A stretch of DNA of 64,000 nt from Actinokineospora enzanensis DSM 44649 (GTDB taxonomy: Bacteria; Actinomycetota; Actinomycetes; Mycobacteriales; Pseudonocardiaceae), in assembly GCF_000374445.1 (NCBI RefSeq), contig NZ_KB894411.1, positions 62,001-126,000 of the forward strand. Direction: 5' to 3'. Position 1 is the stretch's first letter. Each line of letters begins with the position of its first letter. The position numbers were made by a program, and so were the translations under genes. This document shows, in pieces, positions 5,865 to 18,121 of this stretch. The notes under the pieces were generated by a model, which worked only from the letters and a program-made list of their open reading frames with translations, made no database searches and had not been told where the DNA came from.

Positions 5865-7583
5865 TCAACTGGCTGGGGTCTTCCCGACCGAGCGCAGCGC
5901 GGCGGGCGCCGAGGCGGGCACGGCCGGTGACACCGGTGGTACGGGATCCAGCCGCCGGTAGGCATCGCCCTGGTCGGGGCGCGGATCCGGCTCGCCCCTG
6001 TTGGGCCAGAAGGAGAACGCGCGCTCGGCCTGGGCGGCGATCGTCAACGACGGGTTCACGCCCAGGTTCGCGGTGATCGCGGCGCCGTCCACCACCGAGA
6101 TCCCCGGGTACCCGAACACCCGGTGGTATGGGTCGAGCACGCCGTCCGCGGCCGACACACCGATCGGGCAGCCGCCGATGAAGTGCGCGGTGATCGGCAC
6201 GTCCACCAGATCGCCCCAGGTGCCGCCAGGCAGGCCGCCGATGTGCTCGGCGGTGAGCTGGTTGGCCCGGTGCCCGGCCGGGATGAAGCTGGGATTGGGT
6301 TCGCCGTGCCCCTGCCGGGAGGTGTACTGGCGGCGCCCGAACAGGCCGCGCCGGGTGTAGGTGGTGATCGAGTTGTCCAGGCTCTGCATCACCAGCAGGA
6401 TCACGGTCCGCTCGCTCCAGCGGTATGCCTGCAGCAGCTGCGTGGTCTGGATCGGGTGCCGCAGCATGAACCGCAACGCCTGTAGATAGCGCGGAACGGG
6501 CGAGTCGCCGTCGGTGGCCACGGTTTGCAGCAGGCTCATCGCGTTGCTGCCCTTGCCGTAGCGCACTGGCTCGATGTGTGTGTTCTCGTCGGGGTGGAAC
6601 GACGAGGTGATCGCGACACCCCGGCTGAAGTCCCGCGTCGGGTCCACCGACGGGCGGGCCGCGCCCAGGATGGCCTCGGAGTTGGTGCGGGTCAGCTCGC
6701 CCAGTCGCGGTGACAGACCGGGCAGGGTGCCGGTGTCGCGCATAGCGTGCAGGAGGTTCTGCGTGCCCCAGGTGCCCGCGGCCAGCACCACCTGGCCCGC
6801 GGTGATCGTCGTGCGGAACCGCTTGGACCGCGTACCGGTCTTGCGTAGGTCCAGTTCGTAACCGTCGCCGCGCGGCCGGACAGCCGTGACGGTGGTGAGC
6901 GGGATGACCCGCGCGCCACCCTGTTCGGCGAGGTACAGGTAGTTCTTGACCAGGGTGTTCTTCGCGCCGACCCGGCAGCCGGTCATGCACGAGCCGCACT
7001 CGGTGCACCCGGTGCGTTCCGGGCCCGCGCCGCCGAAGTACGGGTCCGCCGCGCGCTCCCCCGGTTTCCCGAAGTACACGCCCACCGGGGTCGGGTGGTA
7101 GGTGTCGGCGACGCCCATGTCCGTCGCGACCTGGCGCATGACCACGTCGGACGGGGTGACGCTGGGGTTGGTGACCACGCCGAGCACGCGCGCCGCCTGG
7201 TCGTAGTGCGGGCCGAGCTCAGCCTCCCAGTCGGTGATGTGCGCCCACTGCCGGTCTGCGTAGAACGGTTTGAGAGGCCGGTAGAGGGTGTTCGCGTAGA
7301 CCAGTGAGCCCCCGCCGACGCCCGCGCCCGCCAGCACGAGCACGTCCTTGAGCAGGTGGATGCGTTGGATCCCGTAGCAGCCCAGCGCGGGCGCCCACAG
7401 GTAGCTGCGCAGGTCCCAGGAGGTCTTGGCGAACTCGTCGTCGGCGAACCGGCGCCCGGCCTCGACCACGGCGACGCGGTAGCCCTTCTCGGTCAGCCGC
7501 AGCGCGGCGACGCTGCCGCCGAAGCCCGAGCCGACCACCACGACGTCATAGTCCGGCTTGTTACCGGCGAGTCGCTCACCCAT
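5865..7583 (-). CDS. choD: Cholesterol-oxidase-like GMC flavoenzyme
   Basis: A 572-residue GMC oxidoreductase. It starts with an FAD-binding stretch, VVVVGSGFGGSVAALRL, then GAGVGGGSLVYAN, and near residue 195 a ferredoxin-like CTECGSCMTGC cluster followed by RVGAKNTL. The C-terminus has HFIGGCPIG and DGAAITANLGVNPSLTI, the FAD-contacting end of the family. The gene stands next to guaB3 and guaB2, the same place as ChoD (Rv3409c) in M. tuberculosis. True sterol oxidase activity of this branch is disputed, so the symbol marks orthology by position and sequence only. No Tat or Sec signal is present. Confidence 0.82.
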   Translation of the reverse strand: MGERLAGNKPDYDVVVVGSGFGGSVAALRLTEKGYRVAVVEAGRRFADDEFAKTSWDLRSYLWAPALGCYGIQRIHLLKDVLVLAGAGVGGGSLVYANTLYRPLKPFYADRQWAHITDWEAELGPHYDQAARVLGVVTNPSVTPSDVVMRQVATDMGVADTYHPTPVGVYFGKPGERAADPYFGGAGPERTGCTECGSCMTGCRVGAKNTLVKNYLYLAEQGGARVIPLTTVTAVRPRGDGYELDLRKTGTRSKRFRTTITAGQVVLAAGTWGTQNLLHAMRDTGTLPGLSPRLGELTRTNSEAILGAARPSVDPTRDFSRGVAITSSFHPDENTHIEPVRYGKGSNAMSLLQTVATDGDSPVPRYLQALRFMLRHPIQTTQLLQAYRWSERTVILLVMQSLDNSITTYTRRGLFGRRQYTSRQGHGEPNPSFIPAGHRANQLTAEHIGGLPGGTWGDLVDVPITAHFIGGCPIGVSAADGVLDPYHRVFGYPGISVVDGAAITANLGVNPSLTIAAQAERAFSFWPNRGEPDPRPDQGDAYRRLDPVPPVSPAVPASAPAALRSVGKTPAS

Positions 7584-7656
7584 GTCCCGAGGTTAGGCGC
7601 CGGTCGCGACCGCGGCTAGGGGCTCGGCCAAACCTTCTGTGACCGTCGGTAACAGG

Positions 7657-8154
7657 TCAGCGATCGGACCGCAGCACCCCGTAGGCGACCAGGTCCCGCC
7701 GCACTCCACCGCGCAGCTGGGCACCCCGGATCACGCCCTCGCGTCGCATCCCCGCCGCCGCGAGCGCGCGCTGCGCGGGCAGGTTGTCCACGTCGGTGGA
7801 TGCCTCCACCCGGTCCAGGTCCGTGGTCGCGAACAGGTGCTCGACCACCATTCGTATCGCGGCAGACCCCACACCCCGCCCGCGCGCGGCAGGCAACAGC
7901 ATGATGCCCATGTTCCACGCCCCGCACGCGTGCGTGCGCCCGTACTGCACCTGGTGCCAGGAGACGTCACCGAGCAACTCACCCGTCGCGACGTCCACCA
8001 CCACCGCGCGGTCCACGTTCACCGGCGGCGGCGCGGACCGTTCGTCCGGGTCGACGTCGAACGCCCCATCGGACTCCGCCCGCAGCCGCTCCACATCGCC
8101 ATCGGCGGGTTCGGCCAGCGCGAACCCGCCGCGGACGAACAGCACGACCCTCAC
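7657..8154 (-). CDS. GNAT-family N-acetyltransferase
   Basis: A 165-residue acetyltransferase of the RimJ/RimL type. The acetyl-CoA loop reads LLPAARGRGVGSAAIR near residues 95-110, followed by a DLDRVEASTDVDNLPAQRALAAAG-like region in which the NLPAQRAL part is diagnostic. The GTG start at 8154 overlaps the guaB3 stop in a GTGA, so it is probably translated with guaB3. The acceptor substrate is unknown. Confidence 0.8.
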   Translation of the reverse strand: MRVVLFVRGGFALAEPADGDVERLRAESDGAFDVDPDERSAPPPVNVDRAVVVDVATGELLGDVSWHQVQYGRTHACGAWNMGIMLLPAARGRGVGSAAIRMVVEHLFATTDLDRVEASTDVDNLPAQRALAAAGMRREGVIRGAQLRGGVRRDLVAYGVLRSDR

Positions 8155-9296
8155 GAGCGGACCGTCAGCCCGACCTTCTGGAACTCCTTGAGGTCGGAGT
8201 AGCCGGTCTTGGCCATCGACCTGCGCAGCGCGCCGAACAGGTTGACCAGCCCGTCCGCGTCGTTCGACGGCCCGAACAGCAGCGTCCGCAGGTCCACCTC
8301 GACGTCCTCGGCCACCGGCAGCACCCGGCTGCGCGGCAGCGACGGGTGCGCGGCCGCGGAAGTCCAGTACAGGCCCTGGCCGGGCGCCTCGGCGGCCACC
8401 GCGAGCGGCGCGCCGAGCATCACCGCGTCCGCCCCGCAGGCGATCGACTTGGCGATGTCGCCGCTGGTGTGCACGTCGCCGTCGGCGATCACGTGCACGT
8501 ACCGGCCGCCGGTCTCGTCCAGGTAGTCGCGCCGGGCGGCGGCCGCGTCCACGATCGCGGTGGCCATCGGCACCCCGATGCCCAGCGCGGCGTCGGTGGT
8601 GGTCACCCCGTCGCAGTGGCCGTAGCCGACGATCACGCCTGCCGCACCGGTGCGCATCAGGTGCATGGCGGTGCGGTAGTCGTGCACGCCGCCCGCGACC
8701 ACCGGCACGTCCAGGTCGGCGATGAAGCTCTTCAGGTTCAGCGGCTCGGCCTGCCCGGAGTCCCTGGCGACGTGCTCGGCGGAGACGATGGTGCCCTGCA
8801 CGACCAGGATCTCCACGCCAGCGCCGAGCAGGTGCGGGGTCAGCTCGGCGGCCCGCTGCGGGCTGACCCTGGCGGCCACGGTCACCCCGGCCTCGCGCAC
8901 CTTGCGCACCGCCTCGGTGATCAGCTCCACCCGGATCGGCTCCGCGTGCAGCTGCTGCAACGCGCGCACCAGCTCGGCCGGTTCGGCGCCCTTCTCGGCG
9001 GCGGTGACCAGGCGCAGCAGCGCGTCCTCGACGTTCTCGTGCCGGGCCCACAGGCCCTCGGCGTTGAGCACGCCCAGGCCGCCCAGCTCGCCGACGGCCA
9101 CCGCGGTCCCTGGCGAGACGATGGCGTCCGTGGGGTGGGTGACCAGCGGGATGTCGAACCGATAGGCGTCGATCTGCCAGGTGGTGGCCACGTCCTTGGA
9201 GGAGCGGGTGCGCCGGGACGGCACGATCTCCACCTCGTCCAGGCCGAAGGCGCGCCGGGCGGTCCGGCCCATGCCGATGTCGACGAGATCCCGCAC
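8151..9296 (-). CDS. guaB3: GuaB3 family IMP dehydrogenase-related protein
   Basis: A 381-residue TIM-barrel protein of the GuaB3 type (Rv3410c), which lacks the CBS pair of classical IMP dehydrogenase. Characteristic are the N-terminal DIGMGRTARRAFGLDEVEI-like opening, VVAGGVHDYRTAMHLM, and VIADGDVHTSGDIAKSIACG with its phosphate-binding glycines. GuaB3 homologues have been assigned roles in guanine nucleotide interconversion, though their reaction is debated. The GTG at 9296 has GAAAGGAAG upstream. It lies 29 bases after guaB2 and overlaps the following acetyltransferase. Confidence 0.9.
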   Translation of the reverse strand: MRDLVDIGMGRTARRAFGLDEVEIVPSRRTRSSKDVATTWQIDAYRFDIPLVTHPTDAIVSPGTAVAVGELGGLGVLNAEGLWARHENVEDALLRLVTAAEKGAEPAELVRALQQLHAEPIRVELITEAVRKVREAGVTVAARVSPQRAAELTPHLLGAGVEILVVQGTIVSAEHVARDSGQAEPLNLKSFIADLDVPVVAGGVHDYRTAMHLMRTGAAGVIVGYGHCDGVTTTDAALGIGVPMATAIVDAAAARRDYLDETGGRYVHVIADGDVHTSGDIAKSIACGADAVMLGAPLAVAAEAPGQGLYWTSAAAHPSLPRSRVLPVAEDVEVDLRTLLFGPSNDADGLVNLFGALRRSMAKTGYSDLKEFQKVGLTVRS

Positions 9297-9325
9297 GGGT
9301 CTTCCTTTCGCGGCCGCTGAGAAGG

Positions 9326-11453
<2,128 letters not shown>

Positions 11454-11469
11454 ACCGCCGGGAACGGCC

Positions 11470-11523
11470 CGAACACGCGAAAGAGCCCCGCCGGGAGATC
11501 GGCGGGGCTCTTTCGCGTGTTCG
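11470..11523. terminator. Bidirectional terminator between DUF5319 gene and rsdA
   Basis: Perfect 24-bp inverted repeat (11470-11493 with 11500-11523) with a six-base loop GGAGAT. It lies between convergent genes whose stops are 17 and 12 bases away, and the A/T-rich middle of the stem gives short T-runs on both strands. Confidence 0.9.
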
Positions 11524-11534
11524 GTTCGGCCCGC

Positions 11535-12722
11535 TCAGGGCGTGGTCGTGCTTGTCGTGCTCGTTGGCGGATTGGCCATCTGCACGGAGAACGACTGGAC
11601 CTGACCGGTGGCGGGCGCCGCGCCGGGACCCGGCGGGGTCTCGTTGCGCGGGGACTCGTTCAGCGGCTCGCTGGTCGTGGTCGGCGGCGTGGTGGACGGC
11701 GGCGTCGTCGGCGGCACGGTGGTGTCCGGCGGGCTGCTCGGCGCGACGGTCGGCACGGGCTGTTCCGGCTTGGTGTTGTTCGAGGTGGGGGCCGTGGTCG
11801 GCACCGTGGTGGGCACCGGCTGGACGGTGCTGGGGATGGCCGACGGCGGGGCCTGCACGCCGCCCGCTGGCGATCCCGGCAGCTGGGAGAGCAGGTCGGC
11901 GTGGGTGGCCGCGAGCTCGGCGGCACCGTCCTCGGTGGCGATGGACGGCAGCCCCTTCTGCGCGTCCTCCAGCTTGGACTTGGCCTCCGCGACCTTGCCC
12001 TCGGCGAGGGCGGTCTGGGCGATGTCGAGGTCCTGGCGCACCGAGGCGGCGGCCTCGACGGAGCGGGCGTGGTCGGCGTAGAGCACCTTGGTGAGGCTCC
12101 ACAGCGTGTCACCCGGCTGGGCGTCGCGGGCGGCCAGGCCTGCCCCGGTGAACGCGATGGCGAGCACGGCGGCGGCCGCGGCGACCGGGACCAGGAGTCT
12201 GGGTCTACGGCGCTTGCGCGCCCTGGCGGCGTACACGGTGGCCACCGCGAGCTGCCCGTCGACCAGCTCCGGGATGGGCGCCGAGTCGACCTCGTCGCGC
12301 CAGGAGCTGAGCAGGGCGGCCAGGTCGTCGTCGCGGAAGTCGACCGGCAGGTCGGCGTCGTGCCGGGTGGGCGCGTCGAAGGCGAGCGGGTCGAAGCCGC
12401 GGGAGTCGAGGTTGTCGGCGCGCACGGCGGCGCCGAGCATGTCCAGGAAGGCGTCGTCGGCGTGCACGCGGGAGATGTCCACCGCGTCGTCGAGCCCGTC
12501 CGGGCCGTCCTCGCGCAGCAGGCCCGCCAGTTCGGCGCGCTCGGCCGGGCCGAGCAGGTCGCCGAGGTCACCAAGGCCGTCGAGGTTGCCGACACCGTCG
12601 AGGCGCACACCGGAGCCGAACGTGAGCGGGGTCACGTTGGACTGGTCCGGCCGTCCTGGCGCGGGGACCGAGGACGTCACCTCGTCCACACCGCGCTCCT
12701 CGCGATCGCTCTGGTCGGGCAC
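11535..12722 (-). CDS. rsdA: Anti-sigma-D factor RsdA
   Basis: A 395-residue single-pass membrane protein. The N-terminal half is acidic and cytoplasmic, with the sigma-D-binding helices around 55-140 (GPAERAELAGLL, DAFLDMLGAAVRAD). A basic RARKRRRPR patch leads into a membrane helix at about 178-200, and the outer part has a helical hairpin plus a long Thr/Pro/Ser-rich tail. In mycobacteria RsdA holds SigD inactive until it is degraded by proteolysis. The GTG at 12722 directly follows the sigD stop (TGAGTG), with GGAGGAGGTGG in the sigD 3' end as ribosome site, so the pair is coupled. Confidence 0.88.
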   Translation of the reverse strand: MPDQSDREERGVDEVTSSVPAPGRPDQSNVTPLTFGSGVRLDGVGNLDGLGDLGDLLGPAERAELAGLLREDGPDGLDDAVDISRVHADDAFLDMLGAAVRADNLDSRGFDPLAFDAPTRHDADLPVDFRDDDLAALLSSWRDEVDSAPIPELVDGQLAVATVYAARARKRRRPRLLVPVAAAAAVLAIAFTGAGLAARDAQPGDTLWSLTKVLYADHARSVEAAASVRQDLDIAQTALAEGKVAEAKSKLEDAQKGLPSIATEDGAAELAATHADLLSQLPGSPAGGVQAPPSAIPSTVQPVPTTVPTTAPTSNNTKPEQPVPTVAPSSPPDTTVPPTTPPSTTPPTTTSEPLNESPRNETPPGPGAAPATGQVQSFSVQMANPPTSTTSTTTP

Positions 12723-13295
12723 TCAGGCCACCTCCTCCGCCGACAAAGTCTTCCGCAACCGGGCAAGTGCCCGGTGTTGGGCCACTCGAACCGCCCCCGG
12801 GGTGGATCCGACCGCCTCCGCAGTCTCCTCCGCCGAAAGCCCCACCACGACCCGCAGCACCACGATCTCGCGCTGCTTGTCCGGCAGGACGCTGAGCAGC
12901 TCGCTCATCCGCCGCGACAGCTCCCCCTGCATCGCGCGTTGCTCCGGCCCCGCCTCCTTCTCCGGCTCGTCGGGCACATCGGCCACCGGCTCGGATCGGT
13001 TACGGGCGGAGGCGCGGTGCGCGTCGGCCACCTTGTGCGCGGCGATCCCGTAGACGAAGGCCAGGAAGGGCCTGCCTTGGTCGCGGTAGCCGGGCAGGGC
13101 GGTCAACACCGCGAGACACACCTCCTGCGCCACGTCGTCCGCCGAGGCGAACGACCGTTCCTGCCTGCCGACCCTGGCGCGGCAGTACCGCACCACCAGG
13201 GGCCGAACCGACGCCAGCACGCGCTCGACCGCACGAGGATCGCCCTCGACGGCAGCACTCACCGACGTGTCCAGTCCGTCCCCCAATGTGGTCAT
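12723..13295 (-). CDS. sigD: ECF sigma factor SigD
   Basis: A 190-residue ECF sigma factor. Region 2 is visible as SADDVAQEVCLAVLTALPGY followed by FLAFVYGIAAHKVADAHR, and region 4 as LSVLPDKQREIVVLRVVVG followed by LSAEETAEAVGSTPGAVRVAQ. The ATG at 13295 gives the normal family N-terminus. It is followed at once by its anti-sigma factor rsdA. In mycobacteria SigD controls stationary-phase and stress genes. Position next to bldM and whiB matches both the mycobacterial and Streptomyces order. Confidence 0.92.
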   Translation of the reverse strand: MTTLGDGLDTSVSAAVEGDPRAVERVLASVRPLVVRYCRARVGRQERSFASADDVAQEVCLAVLTALPGYRDQGRPFLAFVYGIAAHKVADAHRASARNRSEPVADVPDEPEKEAGPEQRAMQGELSRRMSELLSVLPDKQREIVVLRVVVGLSAEETAEAVGSTPGAVRVAQHRALARLRKTLSAEEVA

Positions 13296-13514
13296 CGCAG
13301 ATTGCAGCCCTGGTGTTACGAATGTGGTCAACTGCCGGTCACCGAACCGGGGGTGAGTCCCGGCCCGCGGTCCACCGTACCGCCCTGCTCGGTCGTCGAT
13401 TCCGGGTACCGCCGGGGGCTCGGCGATGATCGGGGTGGACGGGCAGCGGTCACGGTATCGGGCGCCGCGCCAAGCGCAAGGGCCGAACGGGTGTCGGACT
13501 GGACGCGCACGACT

Positions 13515-13552
13515 AGCCGTGCGTGCCCGTTCCGCCCCGGGCACGCACGGCT
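13515..13552 (-). terminator. Terminator downstream of bldM
   Basis: AGCCGTGCGTGCCCG (13515-13529) pairs perfectly with 13538-13552 around an eight-base loop, 21 bases after the bldM stop. There is no T-run, as is common in actinobacterial hairpin terminators. Confidence 0.75.
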
Positions 13553-13572
13553 CGCCGCCGACGCTGTACTCG

Positions 13573-14169
13573 CTAAGAGACCAGGCCGCGCCGGAACCCA
13601 TGGGCCACCGCCTGCGCGCGGTCCCGCACGCCGAGTTTCCGGAAGAGCCGACGCGCATGGGTCTTGACGGTGTCCTCCGACAGGTAGAGCTCGCGGCCGA
13701 TCTGGCCGTTGCTCTTGCCCTGGCTCATGCCGCGCAGCACCTGCAGCTCGCGGTCGGTGAGCTGGACACCGGGATCGGAGGGTTGGCGGGGCGCGGGCAC
13801 GGAGGTGCTGGCCAGCGTGTGTGCGAGCGCGGCGACCAGCTCCGGCCGGGACGCGTCCCAGCGCAGGTAACCACGCGCGCCGCCGGCAATGGCCGCGGCG
13901 ATGCTGCCCGCGTCATCGGGTGCGCCGAAGACGATGACATTGGCCTGCGGGTTGGCCGAGACGAGCCGCCGGGTGGCCTCCACGCCGGTGGGCACTGCCC
14001 GCTGGGTGCCGACCAGGACGACATCGACCGGCTGCCGGGAGAAGCGGGCGAGCAGCTCGTCACCGTGCGCTACGCAGTCGATGCGACTGACCCCTGGGAC
14101 AGCAGACATGACACGGGTCAAGCCCTCCCGAACGCTGCGGCGGTCGTCGCAGATCAAGACCGTCGTCAC
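13573..14169 (-). CDS. bldM: BldM-type orphan response regulator with a pseudo-receiver
   Basis: A 198-residue protein with an N-terminal receiver-like domain and a C-terminal LuxR/FixJ helix-turn-helix (LTDRELQVLRGMSQGKSN, then ELYLSEDTVKTHARRLF). It aligns with BldM, the developmental regulator next to sigD and whiD in Streptomyces. The phosphate-accepting Asp is replaced: where family members read LMDVRMP this one reads LVGTQRAV. The switch Thr and the conserved Lys (here RWDAS) are also missing, though the acidic pair ICDD remains. It must work without classical phosphorylation, as atypical regulators do, perhaps as a homodimer or with a WhiI-like partner. No sensor kinase is adjacent. 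Confidence 0.85.
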   Translation of the reverse strand: MTTVLICDDRRSVREGLTRVMSAVPGVSRIDCVAHGDELLARFSRQPVDVVLVGTQRAVPTGVEATRRLVSANPQANVIVFGAPDDAGSIAAAIAGGARGYLRWDASRPELVAALAHTLASTSVPAPRQPSDPGVQLTDRELQVLRGMSQGKSNGQIGRELYLSEDTVKTHARRLFRKLGVRDRAQAVAHGFRRGLVS

Positions 14170-14291
14170 GGGGACTCCTTCCTGCAGCCGAGTGACGTTC
14201 CAATTCCCCTATCGGACGCCGGCGGCCCAACCTTGACACGATTCGGTGGTAAATCTGTCAACCAATCAACCGGACGACCGGTTCGCCGATG

Positions 14292-15185
14292 TCACCTGTT
14301 CGGAGCAAGATCAAAACCCGAGGTCGGGAGCCATGGCGACGCCGCGGCGAGCGACCGGCCCGCCGGGTCGGCGTGTCGTAACACACAGTGCAGGACCTCC
14401 TCCGCGTGCCGCCGGTGCGCGGCCGCCGCACCGGGCTCCAGGTCCGCGAGCACGAGGGCGCACGGCCAGCGCAGCGGCGACAGCCGGTGCCCGACCGACT
14501 CGCGCGCGCAGCCGGAGATCAACCAGTGTGCCTCTTCCCGGTCGCCGGTAACAGCCCTCACCGCGCCCAGGACGAGGGCGGACTTGATCCGGTGCCGGGT
14601 GGAACCGGAGTCCGCGGCGACCTCGGCGGCCGCGCGGGCGGGTGCCTCGGCGGCCGCCGGGACGCCCGCGGCCAGCTCGATCTCGGCGGCCACCCAGCCG
14701 CGCCGGACGGTCCCCCGCCAGCCAGGGTTCGGGCAGGTGGACTCGATTCCGAAGAGGCTCCGCGCCTCGCCGACGCGGCCCAGCCCGACGGCGTCCGCGG
14801 CGAGCCCGAGCAGCACGTCGGACAGCGCCGCGGCGGCGTCCGCGCCCTCCTCGCCGGGGACCCGCGCGGGCGGTCGCGCCGGGGTGATACCGACTTCGGC
14901 GAGTCGGCGGAGTCCTAGTCCGTCGAGATCGCGGGCGGCCGCGTGGCCGCCGAGCTGCCTGCGGTGGGAGGCGAGGGTGGCGGCGGCCAGCGCGGCGAGC
15001 ACCGGGTCCGTGCCGGAGACCAGCGGGAGCAACGTCGCCATGGCGCGGGCGTAATGGCCCTGTCCGCCCAGCGCGACGGCGCCGAGCCAGGCCGAGAACG
15101 GATCACCGGGTGGGTACCGCGGGGTGGCACCGGGTGTGGCGCCGAACGCGACGTCCCACAGCGCGGTCCGATCGGGGTCACCCAC
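14292..15185 (-). CDS. Conserved protein of unknown function (Rv3415c-like)
   Basis: An Ala-rich, mostly helical protein of about 297 residues if it starts at GTG 15185 (DPDRTALWDVAFG). The open frame continues to 15461, but the extra segment is Arg/Ser/Pro-rich and overlaps the region that should hold the whiB promoter. Repeated helical hairpins (AWLGAVALGGQGHYARAMA, EARSLFGIES) suggest a TPR-like solenoid. The position between bldM/sigD and whiB is that of Rv3415c in M. tuberculosis. No catalytic motif or signal peptide was seen. Confidence 0.65.
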   Translation of the reverse strand: MGDPDRTALWDVAFGATPGATPRYPPGDPFSAWLGAVALGGQGHYARAMATLLPLVSGTDPVLAALAAATLASHRRQLGGHAAARDLDGLGLRRLAEVGITPARPPARVPGEEGADAAAALSDVLLGLAADAVGLGRVGEARSLFGIESTCPNPGWRGTVRRGWVAAEIELAAGVPAAAEAPARAAAEVAADSGSTRHRIKSALVLGAVRAVTGDREEAHWLISGCARESVGHRLSPLRWPCALVLADLEPGAAAAHRRHAEEVLHCVLRHADPAGRSLAAASPWLPTSGFDLAPNR

Positions 15186-15463
15186 CCGGCGGATCGACCG
15201 CGGCGGCCCCGGCGCGGTGGGATTCGACCCGGCCGAACGGGCGGAACGCTGTCGAGCAGCGGGGTCGTAGCCGGTCAGTGCGGTGCCCGCGACCACCCGG
15301 GGGCCACCCACAGTGGAGGAACCCGGGGCGGCACGCGCGGAATCGGCACCCACCCTGCCATCTTCGGGTGACGCTCTCCGCCGGGCAACCGGTCCGCTGG
15401 CCACGCTGCGTCGACCGGGTGATGCCGATCGGCTGAATCGCGTATCCGATGAGTCGATCACCC

Positions 15464-15492
15464 TTGAACAAGGAAAGTCACGGTTCTAGCGT
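15464..15492 (+). promoter_or_regulatory. Probable promoter of the WhiB gene
   Basis: TTGAAC (15464-15469), 17-base spacer, TAGCGT (15487-15492). Transcription should start near 15499, giving a 57-base leader. The -35 lies in a small palindrome, CCTTG-AA-CAAGG (15462-15473), which could bind a regulator. Confidence 0.5.
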
Positions 15493-15555
15493 GTAAATCG
15501 CTGCACCGAATGGAGTAACCGACTCCGCCAGTCCACTCATCAGGAGGCTGCCACC

Positions 15556-15855
15556 ATGGCGGACACTCGCAGGCTTCCGGGCCCGAACGCCGACGTGTGG
15601 GATTGGCAGCTGGACGGTTCCTGCAGAGGGATGGACAGCGCCTTCTTCTTCCACCCCGACGGCGAGCGTGGCCCGGCCCGCGCCCGGCGGGAGGCCAAGG
15701 CCAAGGCGATCTGCCAGTCCTGCCCGGTGTTGTCGCTGTGTCGCAGCCACGCGCTCGCGGTGCACGAGCCGTACGGGATCTGGGGCGGGCTCTCCGAGTC
15801 GGAGCGCGAGGCGATCATCAAGACCGAGAAGCGCACGCTGGCCGTCGCGAAGTAG
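15556..15855 (+). CDS. whiB3: WhiB-family iron-sulfur regulator (WhiB3/WhiD type)
   Basis: A 99-residue Wbl protein. The four cluster ligands are in GSCRGMD (Cys 23) and CQSCPVLSLC (Cys 53, 56, 62), and the GIWGG turn follows at about 74-78. Wbl proteins bind a [4Fe-4S] cluster and the housekeeping sigma factor region 4 to steer transcription in redox response and differentiation. The ATG has an AGGAGG ribosome site. Its place opposite groEL1 and near sigD and bldM fits WhiB3 of mycobacteria and WhiD of Streptomyces. Confidence 0.93.
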   Translation: MADTRRLPGPNADVWDWQLDGSCRGMDSAFFFHPDGERGPARARREAKAKAICQSCPVLSLCRSHALAVHEPYGIWGGLSESEREAIIKTEKRTLAVAK

Positions 15856-15866
15856 CCACGGACACC

Positions 15867-15900
15867 GGAAGGGCCCGGTCCTCGCGGACCGGGCCCTTCC
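15867..15900 (+). terminator. Terminator of the WhiB gene
   Basis: A perfect 15-bp stem (15867-15881 with 15886-15900), four-base loop TCGC, followed by TTATTGCTCGTT on the plus strand. It separates the convergent WhiB and groEL1 genes. Confidence 0.9.
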
Positions 15901-15919
15901 TTATTGCTCGTTCTTCAGG

Positions 15920-17545
<1,626 letters not shown>

Positions 17546-17566
17546 CTACCCTCTCGTGATGCGAAA

Positions 17567-17600
17567 CGCCCCGGATGCCCCGAACGGGGCCGCCGGGGCG
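17567..17600 (-). promoter_or_regulatory. Hairpin between groES and groEL1
   Basis: On the minus strand CGCCCCGG pairs with CCGGGGCG (17593-17600 and 17567-17574) around an inner GCCCCG/CGGGGC stem with a two-base loop, followed by TTTCGC. It may act as a partial terminator or an RNA stability/processing site giving different groES and groEL1 levels. Confidence 0.6.
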
Positions 17601-17621
17601 CTTGGCTGGTCAGCCGGGGTG

Positions 17622-17915
17622 TCAGTTGATGACAGCCAGCACGTCGCGGGCGGAGAGGATGAGGTACTCCTCGCCGTTGTACTTGACCTCGGTGCCGCCG
17701 TACTTGGAGTAGATGACGACGTCGCCGACCGCGACGTCCACCGGGACGCGGTTGCCCTTGTCGTCGATCCGGCCGGGACCGACGGCGAGGACCTTGCCCT
17801 CCTGCGGCTTCTCCTTGGCGGTGTCCGGGATGACCAGGCCGGAGGCGGTCGTCGCCTCGGCCTCGCTCGCCTGGACGACGATCTTGTCTTCGAGCGGCTT
17901 GATGTTGACGCTCAC
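17622..17915 (-). CDS. groES: 10-kDa co-chaperonin GroES
   Basis: A 97-residue GroES that caps the GroEL ring. It starts at GTG 17915 ([14 protein letters not shown]) with a GGAGG site nine bases upstream. The mobile loop reads [17 protein letters not shown], followed by [21 protein letters not shown] and the C-terminal [14 protein letters not shown]. It is the first gene of the groES-groEL1 unit. A CIRCE element about 120 bases upstream places it under HrcA. Confidence 0.97.
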   Translation of the reverse strand: MSVNIKPLEDKIVVQASEAEATTASGLVIPDTAKEKPQEGKVLAVGPGRIDDKGNRVPVDVAVGDVVIYSKYGGTEVKYNGEEYLILSARDVLAVIN

Positions 17916-18037
17916 CGCTGTGACCTCCACGGGTCGTCGATAGCGTTGGCAGGTACAAGAGCGCGGGCAGGTGCCCACGCCCACGGCTCCTGCCACCCCG
18001 CCGTCGCGGGTGCCGGGGCGGTGCTGGCGCCGTGCGA

Positions 18038-18064
18038 CTAGCACTCTACCGAGGCGACTGCTAA
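18038..18064 (-). promoter_or_regulatory. CIRCE element (HrcA operator) of groES-groEL1
   Basis: CTAGCACTC-N9-GACTGCTAA matches the CIRCE consensus TTAGCACTC-N9-GAGTGCTAA at 16 of 18 arm positions. It lies upstream of groES, where HrcA is known to repress chaperonin genes until heat shock. Confidence 0.88.
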
Positions 18065-18121
18065 CCCTGCAACGACCCCCGCGTGTGATGAGGCAAGGTG
18101 GCCTGACCAGGCCCGTTCGTG

